DNA of 34,628 nucleotides from Litorilinea aerophila (GCA_945897075.1 CAMDEX010000033.1:1-34628), one strand, 5' to 3'. Counted from the first letter of the stretch, positions 1-9,193 are shown. Translations and numbers: made by a program. The notes: generated by a model not told the origin, from the letters alone.

Positions 1-245
1 TCTCCTCGCCTGTCACTAATCGGTTATTCCCAACTTCTATACCTTACTCTGCGTCGTCCTTTTGGGCAAGCTTTTCCCGCTTGCTGCTCTCCCAGCCCAC
101 TTCGCCACCTCTCGACACTCCCTTTTGATTTTTTCAAGACTCTCTATACGTAAAGAATTGCAATGGTGGAGATGTAACTACTGACTTCCAGGTCGAGTAC
201 AAGGACAATAGTCAGAGTATTGGCAATTCTACCATAAGAAATACA

Positions 246-2036
246 GTGTCAACCGGATGCAATGCTGTTGAGCAGACGAGTCAAACATGGATTCCTTCAG
301 GGAATGGTAGCCATACAATAGAAGCCTGTGTTGATGTAACCTTACAGGTAACGGAAAGTAATGAAGGCAACAATTGTCGCCAGGTACAGGTGAATGTTGA
401 TCCACCTACGGCGACCCCAACGTCCACGCCGACACGCACTGCAACAAGTACGTCAACGGTGACGCCGACTTCTACAGCCACGCCGACGCCGACTCGCACA
501 CCGACGGTCACGCCGACGCCGACTCGCACACCGACGGTCACGCTGACGCCGACTCGCACACCGACGGTCACGCTGACGCCGACTCGCACATCGACGGTCA
601 CGCCGACGCCGACTCGCACACCGACGGTCACGCTGACGCCGACTCGCACACCAACGCGTACCGGCACGGTGACACCGACGCCGACTCGCACATCGACCCG
701 CACACCGACGGTTACATCGACGTCGACTCGTACTACGACTGTAACGCCCACGCCTACTCGCACCGTAACTGCAACACCGACGCCAACAGATGTGACGGCA
801 AATACATTTGTGGAAGTAAATAACCACTCAGTACAACCTGGAGGTAAAATCAATGTCCCGATTCGGATTCGTGGTCTGTCCGGGTTACTATTGGGCAGCG
901 TCACTCTGGAAATCCGCTATGATACACAGGTACTCGATATCGAGCAGTTGACTGACTGCATTCCAAACGCCACCTTTAGCATCAAAGATTGCTTCTGGAA
1001 CGACAACGACGGCTCTGGAACGGACTCTGTGCGGATCACCGCTTTGGCAACGAACGGCGTAACTACTGATTTGGATGCTGCTGAAATCACATTCAAAGCA
1101 GTCGGAAATGCCGGGGACCAGAGCGCTATTGATGTCGAAATCATCGAATTTGCCGATACAGACGGTAACCCGATTCCAGTAGCGGCTATTGACGGTTCCG
1201 TAGAAATCACCTCATTCCGTAAGGGTGATGTGAATTGCAGCAATTCTGTAAGCGGCACGGATGCGCTCTTCATCCTTCAGTACACCGTTGGACGAAGACA
1301 GGCCAGCAACCAATGCCCAACCCCTGCTAACACGCTGTTTCTGCCTGCGTGCGATGTCAACAACAGCAATTCCTGCAGCGGTACCGACGCATTGTTTGTA
1401 CTCCAGTGTACGGTTGGACGCCCGAACGCATTTTGTCCAGACGGCAAACTGCCGACAACCGCTGCTGCACTCGATGACAAATCGCAACTAGCGCCTTCAT
1501 CCGTATCAATCTCAGCCGGTACGGGCAGCGTCCAGCCCAGCGGACAGATCACAATTCCAATCCGGTTGACAGGCATGGCTGGTCAAGCAGTTGGCTCTGT
1601 CACCGTGGAAATTCAATTCGACGCGAAGGTCCTGGATATAGCAGATGTAGGAGATTGTGTTGCCGATCCATCAGCACAATTCGATCTGCGAGACTGCTTC
1701 CGCAATGACGATGATGGCAATGGACTGGATTCAATGAGATTCTCGTTGATTTCTTCTGCCGGGGTGTCTACGGATGTGGATTTGGCAGAAGTCAATTTCA
1801 CTGCAATCGGCGGGAATGGGACAAGCAGCATTCTTACCGTCAAAGTTATCGAAGTGGCGACGACTGATGGCACCAATCTGGCTTCAAGTGCTGGTGATGG
1901 TAGTGTCACCGTTGCAAACACAGCCGAATGGCGTCTCTATCTGCCATCACTGGATCGAGGCAGCCCCGCGGCCAATCAACAGAGCTTTCTTGACAGCCTG
2001 CGCTGGTGGATTTATCTCCCGGCTGCCAGTCGCTAG
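246..2036 (+). CDS. Secreted CARDB/cohesin/dockerin-like surface protein, 5' end broken
   Basis: Extracellular adhesion or scaffold-type protein. Counting from the GTG at 246: C-terminal half of a CARDB-like beta-sandwich (to about residue 52, ending in an ESNEGNN motif), a Thr-Pro-Arg linker (about 55-183), a cohesin-like domain (about 185-325), a dockerin-like pair of Ca-loop repeats (about 327-400, each with D-V-N and S-G-T-D-A-L-F), a second cohesin-like domain (about 415-555) and a tail with two Y-L-P motifs ([19 protein letters not shown]), the last at the extreme C-terminus. No signal peptide is visible. The frame is open upstream to a TGA at 126-128, and the CARDB similarity ([13 protein letters not shown]) extends to about 147, yet no ATG, GTG or TTG precedes 246 in frame. 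The natural start is therefore lost, through frameshift, deletion or a break in the sequence. The Y-L-P tail resembles the C-termini of many secreted Chloroflexota proteins. Domain calls are by eye. Confidence 0.8.
   Translation: MSTGCNAVEQTSQTWIPSGNGSHTIEACVDVTLQVTESNEGNNCRQVQVNVDPPTATPTSTPTRTATSTSTVTPTSTATPTPTRTPTVTPTPTRTPTVTLTPTRTPTVTLTPTRTSTVTPTPTRTPTVTLTPTRTPTRTGTVTPTPTRTSTRTPTVTSTSTRTTTVTPTPTRTVTATPTPTDVTANTFVEVNNHSVQPGGKINVPIRIRGLSGLLLGSVTLEIRYDTQVLDIEQLTDCIPNATFSIKDCFWNDNDGSGTDSVRITALATNGVTTDLDAAEITFKAVGNAGDQSAIDVEIIEFADTDGNPIPVAAIDGSVEITSFRKGDVNCSNSVSGTDALFILQYTVGRRQASNQCPTPANTLFLPACDVNNSNSCSGTDALFVLQCTVGRPNAFCPDGKLPTTAAALDDKSQLAPSSVSISAGTGSVQPSGQITIPIRLTGMAGQAVGSVTVEIQFDAKVLDIADVGDCVADPSAQFDLRDCFRNDDDGNGLDSMRFSLISSAGVSTDVDLAEVNFTAIGGNGTSSILTVKVIEVATTDGTNLASSAGDGSVTVANTAEWRLYLPSLDRGSPAANQQSFLDSLRWWIYLPAASR
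481..660 (+). repeat. 30-bp tandem repeat encoding Thr-Pro-Arg linker
   Basis: Six near-identical 30-bp units (481, 511, 541, 571, 601 and 631, the last degenerate) encode the decapeptide [10 protein letters not shown] with small variants (P/L, P/S). Units match at synonymous positions too, so the array was copied recently at DNA level, and its length is probably variable between strains. The product is an extended, likely O-glycosylated linker between the CARDB and cohesin parts. Degenerate units continue to about 790. Confidence 0.85.
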
Positions 2037-2067
2037 TCTGAGTTACTGGGGAGCATTCCCATTCACA

Positions 2068-2111
2068 ACAAGAAAAGACCCGCAACCGTTCGGTTGCGGG
2101 TCTTTTCTTGT
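2068..2111. terminator. Strong bidirectional rho-independent terminator
   Basis: Perfect 21-bp inverted repeat (2068-2088 and 2091-2111) with a GC-rich core (GACCCGCAACCG) flanked by A-run and T-run sides, ending in TCTTTTCTTGTTTTC. It lies 32 bp after the surface-protein stop and can end transcription from either side. Confidence 0.93.
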
Positions 2112-2391
2112 TTTCATCTTGGGCAGATCAACCGACAACACTCACTCGACTGGCGGATGCCAGCCAACGCCCACCCACAGATGACGTGCGTCAACTGCCT
2201 GGGGCCGCTGGCTGCTCACACCCAAGCCACCCGCCGCCAGCACATACCGATCTCGGCAGCTTCTGGCTGCCAGAGAGGGGCGATCAATCCCACGACCAGA
2301 GACGGCGGTTGGTGCAACCGTTTCGACAATCCCGTTTCTGTGGGCTGATGCGCATCTATAGACGCAACTGCGCGCAGCCGGTGACACAAGA
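2112..2391. other. Intergenic region without a recognisable gene
   Basis: About 280 bp between the terminator and the heptad array at the end of the SRPBCC gene. Short frames are open on both strands, but none has a convincing ribosome binding site or a recognisable protein. I see no RNA gene. Confidence 0.6.
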
Positions 2392-2458
2392 TGTGAAGCG
2401 TGAAACGTGAAAAAAGCTGGCGATCGCACGTTTCACGCCTGCCCTTTCACGTCGCTTT
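2392..2458. repeat. Heptad-word hairpin (word CGTGAAA) over the SRPBCC stop codon
   Basis: Left arm: TGTGAAG, then CGTGAAA twice (2392-2412). Right arm: heptads of the reverse complement TTTCACG at 2431-2437 and 2445-2451, with degenerate heptads between and around them. The central 11-mers 2399-2409 and 2427-2437 are perfect inverted copies. The stop codon of the minus-strand SRPBCC gene (2447-2449) lies inside a TTTCACG unit, so the array forms the end of that gene and its 3' UTR. Confidence 0.8.
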
Positions 2459-3001
2459 CCGGCTAAGATTGCCCACCGGCTGCCTTGCCTCCATCCGCTC
2501 TTTCAGTTGCCGCAAGCTGACCAGACAGGCGGCTTCGATGCCCTGCGCGCCCGCCGCGCTGATCATCCGCCTCGAGATTTCGTTCTGAGGCTGGTAGACA
2601 AAACGCTGGGTCAAGCGGGTGGATTCGTTCTGGGCTTCCAGCAGGAATTCCCACTGGGCCACATTGAAATAGCCCTCGCCTTTGGGCACGCCCGCTTTCC
2701 AGGCAATGCGCCGGTTCGGCTCCAGACCGGTGATCTCCGCCCGGCTGTAGCCTTTGGCCCCGCTGATCAGCCCCCGCATAAAATGGAACATCATTACCAG
2801 CCGTGGCCCCAAAGCCACCGGTGGCGGCCCTTCCTGGGTTTGAAAGGTTGTCCCCACCTGCACGGGGCCGCTGCCCTCCTGCGTCACCTTTTGCACATTC
2901 TTCACCCATTCGGGGTGGCGGGTGAAGTCGAGCAGATAGCTGTAGACCTCCACCGCTGGCGCGTGGATGACAATCGCTGTTTGACCGCTGATTTCGTTCA
3001 T
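2447..3001 (-). CDS. SRPBCC (START/polyketide cyclase-like) family protein
   Basis: 184 aa, cytosolic. The N-terminus (AIVIHAPAVEVYSYLLDF.RHPEW) is the typical first strand and helix of the SRPBCC fold, a helix-grip barrel that binds hydrophobic ligands; the middle alternates short strands (EITGLEPNRRIAWKA, QWEFLLEAQNESTRLTQRF) and the C-terminal helix (SLRQLKERMEA) closes the cavity. The ligand cannot be predicted. Its ATG overlaps the stop of the upstream hydrolase gene by one base (TAATG), indicating translational coupling. It is the last gene of a minus-strand unit with the hydrolase and a monooxygenase-like protein, consistent with modification of a small hydrophobic compound (inference). 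The final codons fall in the heptad array. Confidence 0.85.
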   Translation of the reverse strand: MNEISGQTAIVIHAPAVEVYSYLLDFTRHPEWVKNVQKVTQEGSGPVQVGTTFQTQEGPPPVALGPRLVMMFHFMRGLISGAKGYSRAEITGLEPNRRIAWKAGVPKGEGYFNVAQWEFLLEAQNESTRLTQRFVYQPQNEISRRMISAAGAQGIEAACLVSLRQLKERMEARQPVGNLSRKAT

Positions 3002-3780
3002 TATCCCCTCCCACTCAGTGAAAGTTCCAGAAAACGCTCAATCATTGGATTGACCTGCTCCGGCACTTCCAACTGATGAAAGTGTCCTCCCCCAACCGTC
3101 TCACCGGTGACCAGTTGGGGGCAGAGTTCCCGCAGGCGGCACAGATTGGCCGGAAAGATGCTGCGCAAGTGGAGCAGGGGTATCCAGCATTGGGCCGCGG
3201 CTGCCTCTTCATCATAGGCCAGATAGTTCTCCCAGGCCGAGACCATCACTTGCTGCGGCACATGGATCATCCCTTCCACAATTTGTGCCTTGCGCTGCTG
3301 ATCATCCGTCGGCAGAAAGATCAAAGAATCGGCGGTCTGGCGCAACACATCCTGATAGGCAGGGCTGGCTAGACCGCCTAATAACTGTTGAAAACCCATC
3401 TGTGCTTCTGGCGGCGGTGCAAAGGGCGCATCCAACAGGACCAGCGCACTGAGCAGATCGGGAAAGGCGGCGGCCAGTTCCAGTCCGATTGCGCCCATAC
3501 TGTGAACCACCACCACAGGCTTGTAAAGACCGATTTCACGGCAGAGCCAGGCCAAATCGTCGGCGAAACCCTCAATAGTGTACGTCTGCTCCGGCTTGTC
3601 ACTCTGCCCGTGACCCCGCCTGTCCACCGCCACTACCCGGTGATGGCGACGGAAATACTCGAATTGGGGGGACAGATGGCTGTGGTTGCCGCAGAAGCCG
3701 TGTACCAGCAGCAGGGGTACTCCCCCCTTCCCTGCATCCGTATAGGCCAGATTGACACCGGCACGATTCAAGGTTTGCAT
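3001..3780 (-). CDS. Alpha/beta hydrolase fold protein
   Basis: 259 aa from the ATG at 3778-3780, chosen because AAGGAG stands just upstream and conserved sequence begins here; the frame could be read 35 codons further upstream. Oxyanion region LLLVHGFCGNHS (about 24-35), strand 4 motif VDRRGHGQSDKP (52-63), nucleophile elbow VHSMG with Ser94, and C-terminal His in GGGHFHQLEVPEQV (His233 or His235). The elbow has Val where most family members have Gly (G-x-S-x-G), a tolerated but notable change. Substrate unknown; esterase, haloperoxidase-like or C-C hydrolase are all possible. Co-transcribed with the SRPBCC gene (1-base overlap) and probably with the monooxygenase-like gene 110 bp upstream. 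Confidence 0.9.
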   Translation of the reverse strand: MQTLNRAGVNLAYTDAGKGGVPLLLVHGFCGNHSHLSPQFEYFRRHHRVVAVDRRGHGQSDKPEQTYTIEGFADDLAWLCREIGLYKPVVVVHSMGAIGLELAAAFPDLLSALVLLDAPFAPPPEAQMGFQQLLGGLASPAYQDVLRQTADSLIFLPTDDQQRKAQIVEGMIHVPQQVMVSAWENYLAYDEEAAAAQCWIPLLHLRSIFPANLCRLRELCPQLVTGETVGGGHFHQLEVPEQVNPMIERFLELSLSGRG

Positions 3781-3827
3781 TGTTCTCTCCTTCATATAGA
3801 TTTCATATAGATTTTTGCACGAACAGA

Positions 3828-3887
3828 GAATCGAGATTGGAGAGTAGCGACTGGACTTGTACACGCACCAACCCCCAATCTCCAATC
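3828..3887. repeat. Heptad-word hairpin (word GATTGGA)
   Basis: Left heptads GAATCGA and GATTGGA (3828-3841); right heptads CCCAATC and TCCAATC (3874-3887), the reverse complement. It fills the gap between the monooxygenase-like stop (3891) and the hydrolase gene. The same word recurs at 26243-26263 beside the E2 gene. Confidence 0.6.
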
Positions 3888-3890
3888 CCC

Positions 3891-4181
3891 CTACCGGTGG
3901 GCCACCACTTCTCCCACCAGCGCTTCCGGCGGGCCAGCCAACACCGGGCCGAGATTCTGGCGCAGCCAGTCGAGAATCTGCCCATTGCTCTGCTCTGCCG
4001 CGGCTTTGTCGGCAAAGAGGCTCATAGCAAAGAAAGATTCATCGTCCCCCCGCACAATATAGGCGCTCTCGAAGCCGGGGATGGCACTCAGGATAGGCAA
4101 CGCGCCCATGTTGATCAGCGTCACTACCTCATCAAGCGACGTTCCGGGTTTGACTTTGCCTTTACGAATGGATGCGTACAT
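3891..4181 (-). CDS. ABM-like (dimeric alpha/beta barrel) small protein
   Basis: 96 aa. Pattern MYASIRKGKVKPGTSLDEVV...IPGFESAYIVRGDDESFFAMSLFADKAAAEQSN...W fits the antibiotic biosynthesis monooxygenase / dimeric alpha-beta barrel superfamily: strand 1, helix, an 'I-P-G-F' turn, paired central strands and a final helix. Members are cofactor-free oxygenases or small-ligand binding proteins. Good ribosome binding site (AAGGAG, 9 nt before ATG). First gene of the minus-strand unit with the hydrolase and SRPBCC genes. Confidence 0.75.
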   Translation of the reverse strand: MYASIRKGKVKPGTSLDEVVTLINMGALPILSAIPGFESAYIVRGDDESFFAMSLFADKAAAEQSNGQILDWLRQNLGPVLAGPPEALVGEVVAHR

Positions 4182-4333
4182 TTGTGATTCTCCTTGTGTT
4201 GTGAAAGGTGACCGATTGACGTTCCTGCTGCGGAGAGTCTATCCCAAACCGCCGCCGCCGTCATCGCGGAAAGTATGTGTCTTGTCACAAGGAGATGTGA
4301 AGGAGAGATGAGGGGAAGTATGTAGAAGAGGGT

Positions 4334-4406
4334 AAGTGGCAGGTAGCAGGTGGCAGGTGGCAAGTATCGTGTGTCATCGATTCTTCACTCTTTCACCCCT
4401 TCACCT
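4334..4406. repeat. Heptad (AGGTGGC) and octad (TTTCACCC-type) arrays at the LuxR 3' end
   Basis: Five heptads of AGGTGGC type (4334-4368; units two to four AGGTAGC then AGGTGGC twice) are followed by three octads CTTCACTC, TTTCACCC, CTTCACCT (4383-4406). The octads contain the stop codon (4401-4403) of the minus-strand LuxR regulator. Unlike the other arrays, the two words here are not reverse complements. Confidence 0.65.
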
Positions 4407-7349
4407 TGCCATCTTGTCAATCCCATTGCGCAGGGCAAAGGCGGTGGCTTCGGCTCGATTGCGCACGTCGATTTTGCCATAAATATTGGCGACGTGGCGT
4501 TCCGCTGTAGCGATGCTCACCACCAGCTTTTCGGCAATCTCCCGGTTGGTCGCGCCCGCGCCGATCAGCGCCAGCACCTCCGCCTCTCTGGTTGTGAGAT
4601 TGTGACCGGGCTGGGCCGCGGGCGCGGGGGAAGAAAGCTGCGCCTGTAACGCCAGCGCCCGCTCTTCCCAGGGCTGCATCCCCAGAGAAGCGAACTGAGC
4701 GAGGGCGGTTGCCAGCAGCACATCCCGGCGGGCTGTGTCGGGCGAAGCATTGCGCCGCAGAGCCAATGCCTCGTCATAATCCACCAGCGCGCGCAGCCCC
4801 CGCTGCCCGCCGCTCTCGGCGGACTGGCGGGCCTGGGCAAAGTAGACGGTCGCTTCCGGCAGATCGCCCAGGAGCGTGGCCATTCGGGCCACTGTCAGCG
4901 CGTTGGAGCGGTAAGGGCTGCCAGGGAAGCCCGCCGCCAAAAGTTCCAGCGCCAGCCGCCGGTAGATGGGCGCATACTCGGCTGCCTCCAATTCCCACAC
5001 CGCCGTAGCCGCCCGGTCCACACCCCCGTTGTAGAGATAAGTCGTTAGGGGCAGCGCTTCCAGCACAGAGGTGTGCAGATCCAGCAACCGCCGGGCCTCG
5101 GCCTGATTGCCCGCGCGCAGTTGGTTGAGAACGGCAAAGTTGGCCGCGGTCAGCCCCATCGGGCTGCGGCCTGTGAGCGGATTGGTGGCGATGTCGGTAA
5201 AGGTCTGGGCCAGCCGGGGCCAATCCACCGCTTCGTAATCGCCCATCACACTGTTCATGCTCAAATCTGCCAGCCGTTGCAGCCGATGACCGCTCCCCAA
5301 ACGGGCCACCATTTCCGCGGCTTCCTGTCGGGTCCGCCGGGCCTGCGTCCCATCGCCCAGAAGCGCGTGGCAGAGGGTTAACTGCACCAACGCCTCGGCC
5401 TGGGCGGGGATCGAGCCGAATTGCTCGCCCATTCGCAGCAATTCCAGCAGCACCTCCCGCGCCTGGGCCGCGTCGCCCTGGCGAAAAAGAAGGTCACGGG
5501 CCGCCACGTCCAGCCCCCGCAACAGAGCCTGGGGGTTGCGCCAGCGTCGGGCCAGCATCACCACTTGCATCGTCTCCGTGGGCGTACGCCATTCCAGTGG
5601 TTCAAGGGTTGCCGCGTAATCCTCCTCGTCGCCTTCGGAACGGGCAATGGCAACAGCCTGGGGATCATAGCCCACCCAGCGGCTGACGTAAATGCCCGCG
5701 GTCGAGACCGGTTCGATCTGATCCCGCAGCAGCATCAGTCTGGCCCACAGCAGATCCCGGTGCTCGCCGAGCAGAGCCAGTCCCCGTTCGACCAGTGGCG
5801 TCCAGATGTCGGCGGTAGCACCGCTTTCCTTCAGCGCGCGGGCCGCTCCTGTCAAGAAAGCGACGATCTCCTTCTCGGACGCCCGGCTTTCCACCAGCAG
5901 CGCCAGGGCCATCTCGCACTGTTGCTGGGCAGAGGAGAGCAGCAGCGCGGCGATTTCGGCCAGGGTCAAGCGGCAGGCGATAGCGGCCCGCTCGGCCACG
6001 GGATTGTGACGGGCCAGCTCCCCGGCCATACGCAGAAATGTCACCACCCGGTCATGGGCGTAGCTGCGCGCGGCTTCCTCCGCGGCGGCCAGACAATAGG
6101 GGATGCCCGCTTCGCCCCCCGGCAATGTCGCGGAGGCGTGGTATTGAAAGGCCAGCTCGGCCACGGCTTTGGGCTGCTGGGGTGACTCTTCCAACGCCTG
6201 GGCAATGCGCCGGTGCAGCCGCGCCTGACGCTCCGGGTTCAGGCTGGTATAAAGGGTCTGGCGCACGAGGGCGTGGGCAAAGCCATAGACCGTCGGATTG
6301 CTGCTGGTAGCCTGAAGCAGACCCGCAGCCAGAGCTTCGTCCAGGCTGTTCAGCAGCACATCCTCATCCAGACCAGTGAGCGGGGGAAGGAGGGCGAAGG
6401 GAAAGCTACCCGCAAAGGCGACGGCTGTCTGTAGCAGTGTGTTTGTTGGGGCAGACAGCCGGTTCAGTCGTGCCATCACCACCTGGCGCACCAGCGGCGG
6501 AATGCCCAATTCGCTCAGACTGAAGTCGGTCGTCCAGCGCCCGTCCCGGCGTTCGATGCGGGTTCCTTCCACCAGATAGCGGAATATCTCGCGTACGAAA
6601 AAGGGGTTGCCGCCACTCTGTTGGTAGATGGCCCGCACCCAGGCCTGGGGGAGTTCCTCGGCGGCTACCTGGGCCAGATAGCCGTTGACCTCTTCCAGAG
6701 AAAAGCCGGCCAGGGCGATCTGCTCGGCTGCGCTTTCCCGCTGGATGGCTGCCAGCATCTCGTGGAGGGGGCCACTGCCGCCGGTCCCGTCCGGGTCCCG
6801 GTAGAGGCCGACCAGCAGCAGCGGGCTGCGCTCGGCGAAACGGGCCACGTAGCGAAACATCTCCAGGGAATCCCTGTCAGCCCAGTGCAGATCGTCCAGA
6901 ACGAAGACGAGGGGCTGTTGCCGGGCTGCCTGTTGAAGCAATTGGGCCACCGCGTCGAAGAGCCGGTAGCGCTCTTCGTTGGGGGAAAGGCTGGGGCTGA
7001 GCGGGGCAGCAGGCGAATCCCCGGCCCGGTGGGGGAGTAGCGGGGCAAGGCGGCTCGGCCAGGACGGATCCTCCAATCTGGCAAGAAGCTCCTCCAACCC
7101 ATCCCGCCAGGGGGCAAAGGGGCGTTGCCACTCGCCTTCGTAGCAGAGACCCCAGCAGACTGTCGCACCCGCGCTTACAGCTTCGGCGGCGAAGTGGCGC
7201 AGAAGCGCACTCTTGCCCACCCCTGCCTCTCCGTAAATCAAAACCAGACTGCCCCGCCCGCGCGTAGCTGTAGCCAGTCGGGCCAGCAGACGCTCTCTTT
7301 CGCGCTGGCGGCCCACAAAGAGTTCCCGGTCTGTAGAGTCAGTGGTCAT
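4401..7349 (-). CDS. LuxR-family transcriptional regulator with AAA/STAND ATPase domain
   Basis: 982 aa, a large ATP-binding LuxR-type regulator. The N-terminus has FVGRQRERERLLARL, Walker A GEAGVGKS (40-47) and Walker B LVFVLDDLHWAD (147-158). A long helical TPR-like region fills about 350-880, and the C-terminal LuxR/GerE helix-turn-helix (917-982) includes LTTREAEVLALI, TNREIAEKL and the recognition helix SIATAERHVANIYGKI. Such proteins oligomerise on ligand and nucleotide binding to activate transcription; the inducer is unknown. Start chosen at the ATG immediately before the P-loop domain; its ribosome binding site is weak. Divergent from the gene at 7505, a plausible target. The 3' end lies in a word array. 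Confidence 0.93.
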   Translation of the reverse strand: MTTDSTDRELFVGRQRERERLLARLATATRGRGSLVLIYGEAGVGKSALLRHFAAEAVSAGATVCWGLCYEGEWQRPFAPWRDGLEELLARLEDPSWPSRLAPLLPHRAGDSPAAPLSPSLSPNEERYRLFDAVAQLLQQAARQQPLVFVLDDLHWADRDSLEMFRYVARFAERSPLLLVGLYRDPDGTGGSGPLHEMLAAIQRESAAEQIALAGFSLEEVNGYLAQVAAEELPQAWVRAIYQQSGGNPFFVREIFRYLVEGTRIERRDGRWTTDFSLSELGIPPLVRQVVMARLNRLSAPTNTLLQTAVAFAGSFPFALLPPLTGLDEDVLLNSLDEALAAGLLQATSSNPTVYGFAHALVRQTLYTSLNPERQARLHRRIAQALEESPQQPKAVAELAFQYHASATLPGGEAGIPYCLAAAEEAARSYAHDRVVTFLRMAGELARHNPVAERAAIACRLTLAEIAALLLSSAQQQCEMALALLVESRASEKEIVAFLTGAARALKESGATADIWTPLVERGLALLGEHRDLLWARLMLLRDQIEPVSTAGIYVSRWVGYDPQAVAIARSEGDEEDYAATLEPLEWRTPTETMQVVMLARRWRNPQALLRGLDVAARDLLFRQGDAAQAREVLLELLRMGEQFGSIPAQAEALVQLTLCHALLGDGTQARRTRQEAAEMVARLGSGHRLQRLADLSMNSVMGDYEAVDWPRLAQTFTDIATNPLTGRSPMGLTAANFAVLNQLRAGNQAEARRLLDLHTSVLEALPLTTYLYNGGVDRAATAVWELEAAEYAPIYRRLALELLAAGFPGSPYRSNALTVARMATLLGDLPEATVYFAQARQSAESGGQRGLRALVDYDEALALRRNASPDTARRDVLLATALAQFASLGMQPWEERALALQAQLSSPAPAAQPGHNLTTREAEVLALIGAGATNREIAEKLVVSIATAERHVANIYGKIDVRNRAEATAFALRNGIDKMAR

Positions 7350-7421
7350 TGGGTCAGTTTCCGTGGCTGTTATCGATCGGCTAGAGATATTCTACCCCAA
7401 AGCGCTGGCAGGGAAAACCGA

Positions 7422-7452
7422 TTGTGCTGGCTCTCCATTTTTGGCGTATAAT
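7422..7452 (+). promoter_or_regulatory. Candidate sigma-70-type promoter for the 7505 gene
   Basis: Perfect -10 hexamer TATAAT (7447-7452) with TTGTGC (7422-7427) as -35 at a long 19-nt spacing. It lies in the 155-bp divergent region between the LuxR regulator and the prenyltransferase-repeat gene, 53 bp before the latter's ATG. Confidence 0.5.
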
Positions 7453-7504
7453 TAGGGGTGACGGTTGCTGATGCTCATTCCAATTCCTTCAAGGCGGTGG
7501 AGCA

Positions 7505-8443
7505 ATGGATAACGAACGAATCGTTGATTGGCTGCTGGCGGGTGATGTCGCCATCCAATACCAGACCCGCCGGGATCTGCTGGGTGAGGTGAATCCGGCG
7601 TTGCAGGCCCGCATCGCCACGGAGGGCTGGGGCGCAGACTATCTGGCCGCGCGTCAACCCAACGGTCATTGGGGCAAGAGTTTCTATAACCCCAAATGGA
7701 CAAACAGTCATTACACGCTGCTGGATTTGAAGAATCTTGCCCTGCCGCCGGATCACCCTTTGCCCGCTGCAACGATTCGACTGATTCTGCGCGAAAAGGT
7801 GGGAGCCGACGGGGGCGTCAATCCCGCGACCTCCATCGAACAGGCGGATGTCTGCATCAATGGGATGTTCCTCAATTACGCCTGCTATTTTGGCGTGGAG
7901 GAGACACCCCTCCATTCGATTGTGGATTTTCTCATCGGCCAGCAGATGGTGGATGGCGGCTTCAACTGCCGCCTGAACCGTTCCGGCGCAGTTCACAGCT
8001 CCCTGCACACGACGATTTCTGTGCTGGAAGGCATCCAGGAATACGCCCGCAACGGCTACACCTACCGCCTGTCCGAATTGCATGCAATGGCCGCGGCCAG
8101 CCGGGAATTTATCCTCATTCACCAGCTCTTCCGCTCAGATCACACGGGCGAGACAATCGATCCCCGCTTTCTGATGCTCTCCTATCCGGGCCGCTGGCGC
8201 TACGACATTCTGCGCTGTCTGGACTATTTCCAGGACGCCGGGATTGCCTACGACCCGCGTATGCAGTCCGCGTTGGATCATCTGCTGGGCAAACGACGCA
8301 AGGACGGTACGTGGCCTGTGCAAGCGCGCCATGCTGGCTTGACCCATTTTGAGATGGAGAAGACCGGTGGGCCAAGCCGTTGGAATACCCTGCGCGCCTT
8401 GCGCGTCTTCCGCCACTTTGCGCCCCAGACAACGACTCACTGA
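7505..8443 (+). CDS. Prenyltransferase/squalene-cyclase-like alpha-alpha toroid protein
   Basis: 312 aa, cytosolic. Repeated helices with QW-like turns: GHWGKSFYNPKW (about 58-69), DGGFNCRLNRSGAVHSSLHTT (about 150-170) and KDGTWPVQARHAGLTHFEME (about 268-287). This is the pattern of terpenoid cyclase / prenyltransferase beta-subunit barrels. It lacks the D-x-D-D-T-A motif of squalene-hopene cyclase, so the reaction is unknown and it may only bind or modify an isoprenoid. Followed 13 bp later by a GNAT gene, probably one transcript; both are divergent from the LuxR-ATPase regulator. Confidence 0.75.
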   Translation: MDNERIVDWLLAGDVAIQYQTRRDLLGEVNPALQARIATEGWGADYLAARQPNGHWGKSFYNPKWTNSHYTLLDLKNLALPPDHPLPAATIRLILREKVGADGGVNPATSIEQADVCINGMFLNYACYFGVEETPLHSIVDFLIGQQMVDGGFNCRLNRSGAVHSSLHTTISVLEGIQEYARNGYTYRLSELHAMAAASREFILIHQLFRSDHTGETIDPRFLMLSYPGRWRYDILRCLDYFQDAGIAYDPRMQSALDHLLGKRRKDGTWPVQARHAGLTHFEMEKTGGPSRWNTLRALRVFRHFAPQTTTH

Positions 8444-8456
8444 GAAGGCAGCCCGT

Positions 8457-9056
8457 ATGGATATTTTGTTGGAAACCGCACGGCTGATCCTGCGCCGTTT
8501 CACCCCAGCCGACGCGGCACACGTCTTCGCCCTGGACAACGACCCCGATGTGATGCGCTATATCAACGGCGGCATATCCACGCCCTGGGAGGTCGTCGAG
8601 CAGCAGATTCTACCCGGCTTTTTGCGCTATGACGACGCTACGCCCGGCTTTGGCTTCTGGGCCGCCATCGAAAAGACAACCGGCGATTTTGTGGGCTGGT
8701 TCGTCTTTCGTCCCACCGGCGACGATCCCCAGGAAGTTACGCTGGGCTATCGTTTCCACAAAGCGGCCTGGGGCAAAGGCTACGCCACCGAAGGCGCGGC
8801 CGCGCTCATTCACCGGGGCTTTGCGGAGTGGGGTGTGGAGTGGGTGATCGCCACCACCTATGCGGAGAACCGGGCCTCGCGGCGGGTGACGGAAAAATTG
8901 GGGATGCGCCACGTGCGCTCTTTCCGTTACAGCCCGGAACAGATCGCAGCGTCGGATACCAGTTATACCGCATCGGCGGAGGTGTGGGACGGAAATGACG
9001 TGGAGTATGCGCTCACCCGATCAGAGTGGGAGATATCGAAAGAGAGCACAGTCTGA
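8457..9056 (+). CDS. GNAT family N-acetyltransferase (RimJ/RimL type)
   Basis: 199 aa. The N-terminal ETARLILRRFTPADAAHVF is typical of the RimJ/RimL/SpeG-like Acetyltransf_3 group. The acetyl-CoA pyrophosphate loop is WGKGYATEG (about 103-111), followed by the helix AALIHRGFAEWGVEWVIA and the ENRASRRVTEKLGM motif (about 140-153). Likely acetylates a protein N-terminus, polyamine or antibiotic-like amine; substrate unknown. Start at 8457 chosen because family similarity begins here; the frame extends upstream but only over the preceding gene. GAAGG stands 10 nt before the ATG. Confidence 0.92.
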   Translation: MDILLETARLILRRFTPADAAHVFALDNDPDVMRYINGGISTPWEVVEQQILPGFLRYDDATPGFGFWAAIEKTTGDFVGWFVFRPTGDDPQEVTLGYRFHKAAWGKGYATEGAAALIHRGFAEWGVEWVIATTYAENRASRRVTEKLGMRHVRSFRYSPEQIAASDTSYTASAEVWDGNDVEYALTRSEWEISKESTV

Positions 9057-9193
9057 CGTCGAAATGGCCGATGTTGGTTGACGCAGCGCGGCTGGTTGTG
9101 AGCGCGATTGTCCAAAACATCATTTCTCCCAGTGGCTGCCTTGTGATAGTCTGTACTCACATTGCCGAATCAGAAAATCGGGGAGGAATACCT

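Noticed and set aside
281-904. 207-codon Val/Gly/Arg-rich minus-strand frame
   Set aside because: It is the complement of the Thr-Pro-Arg repeat of the surface protein, so low complexity keeps it open.
7475-8122. 215-codon minus-strand frame over the toroid protein gene
   Set aside because: No family motif or ribosome binding site, while the plus-strand frame has repeated QW-like motifs and a promoter.
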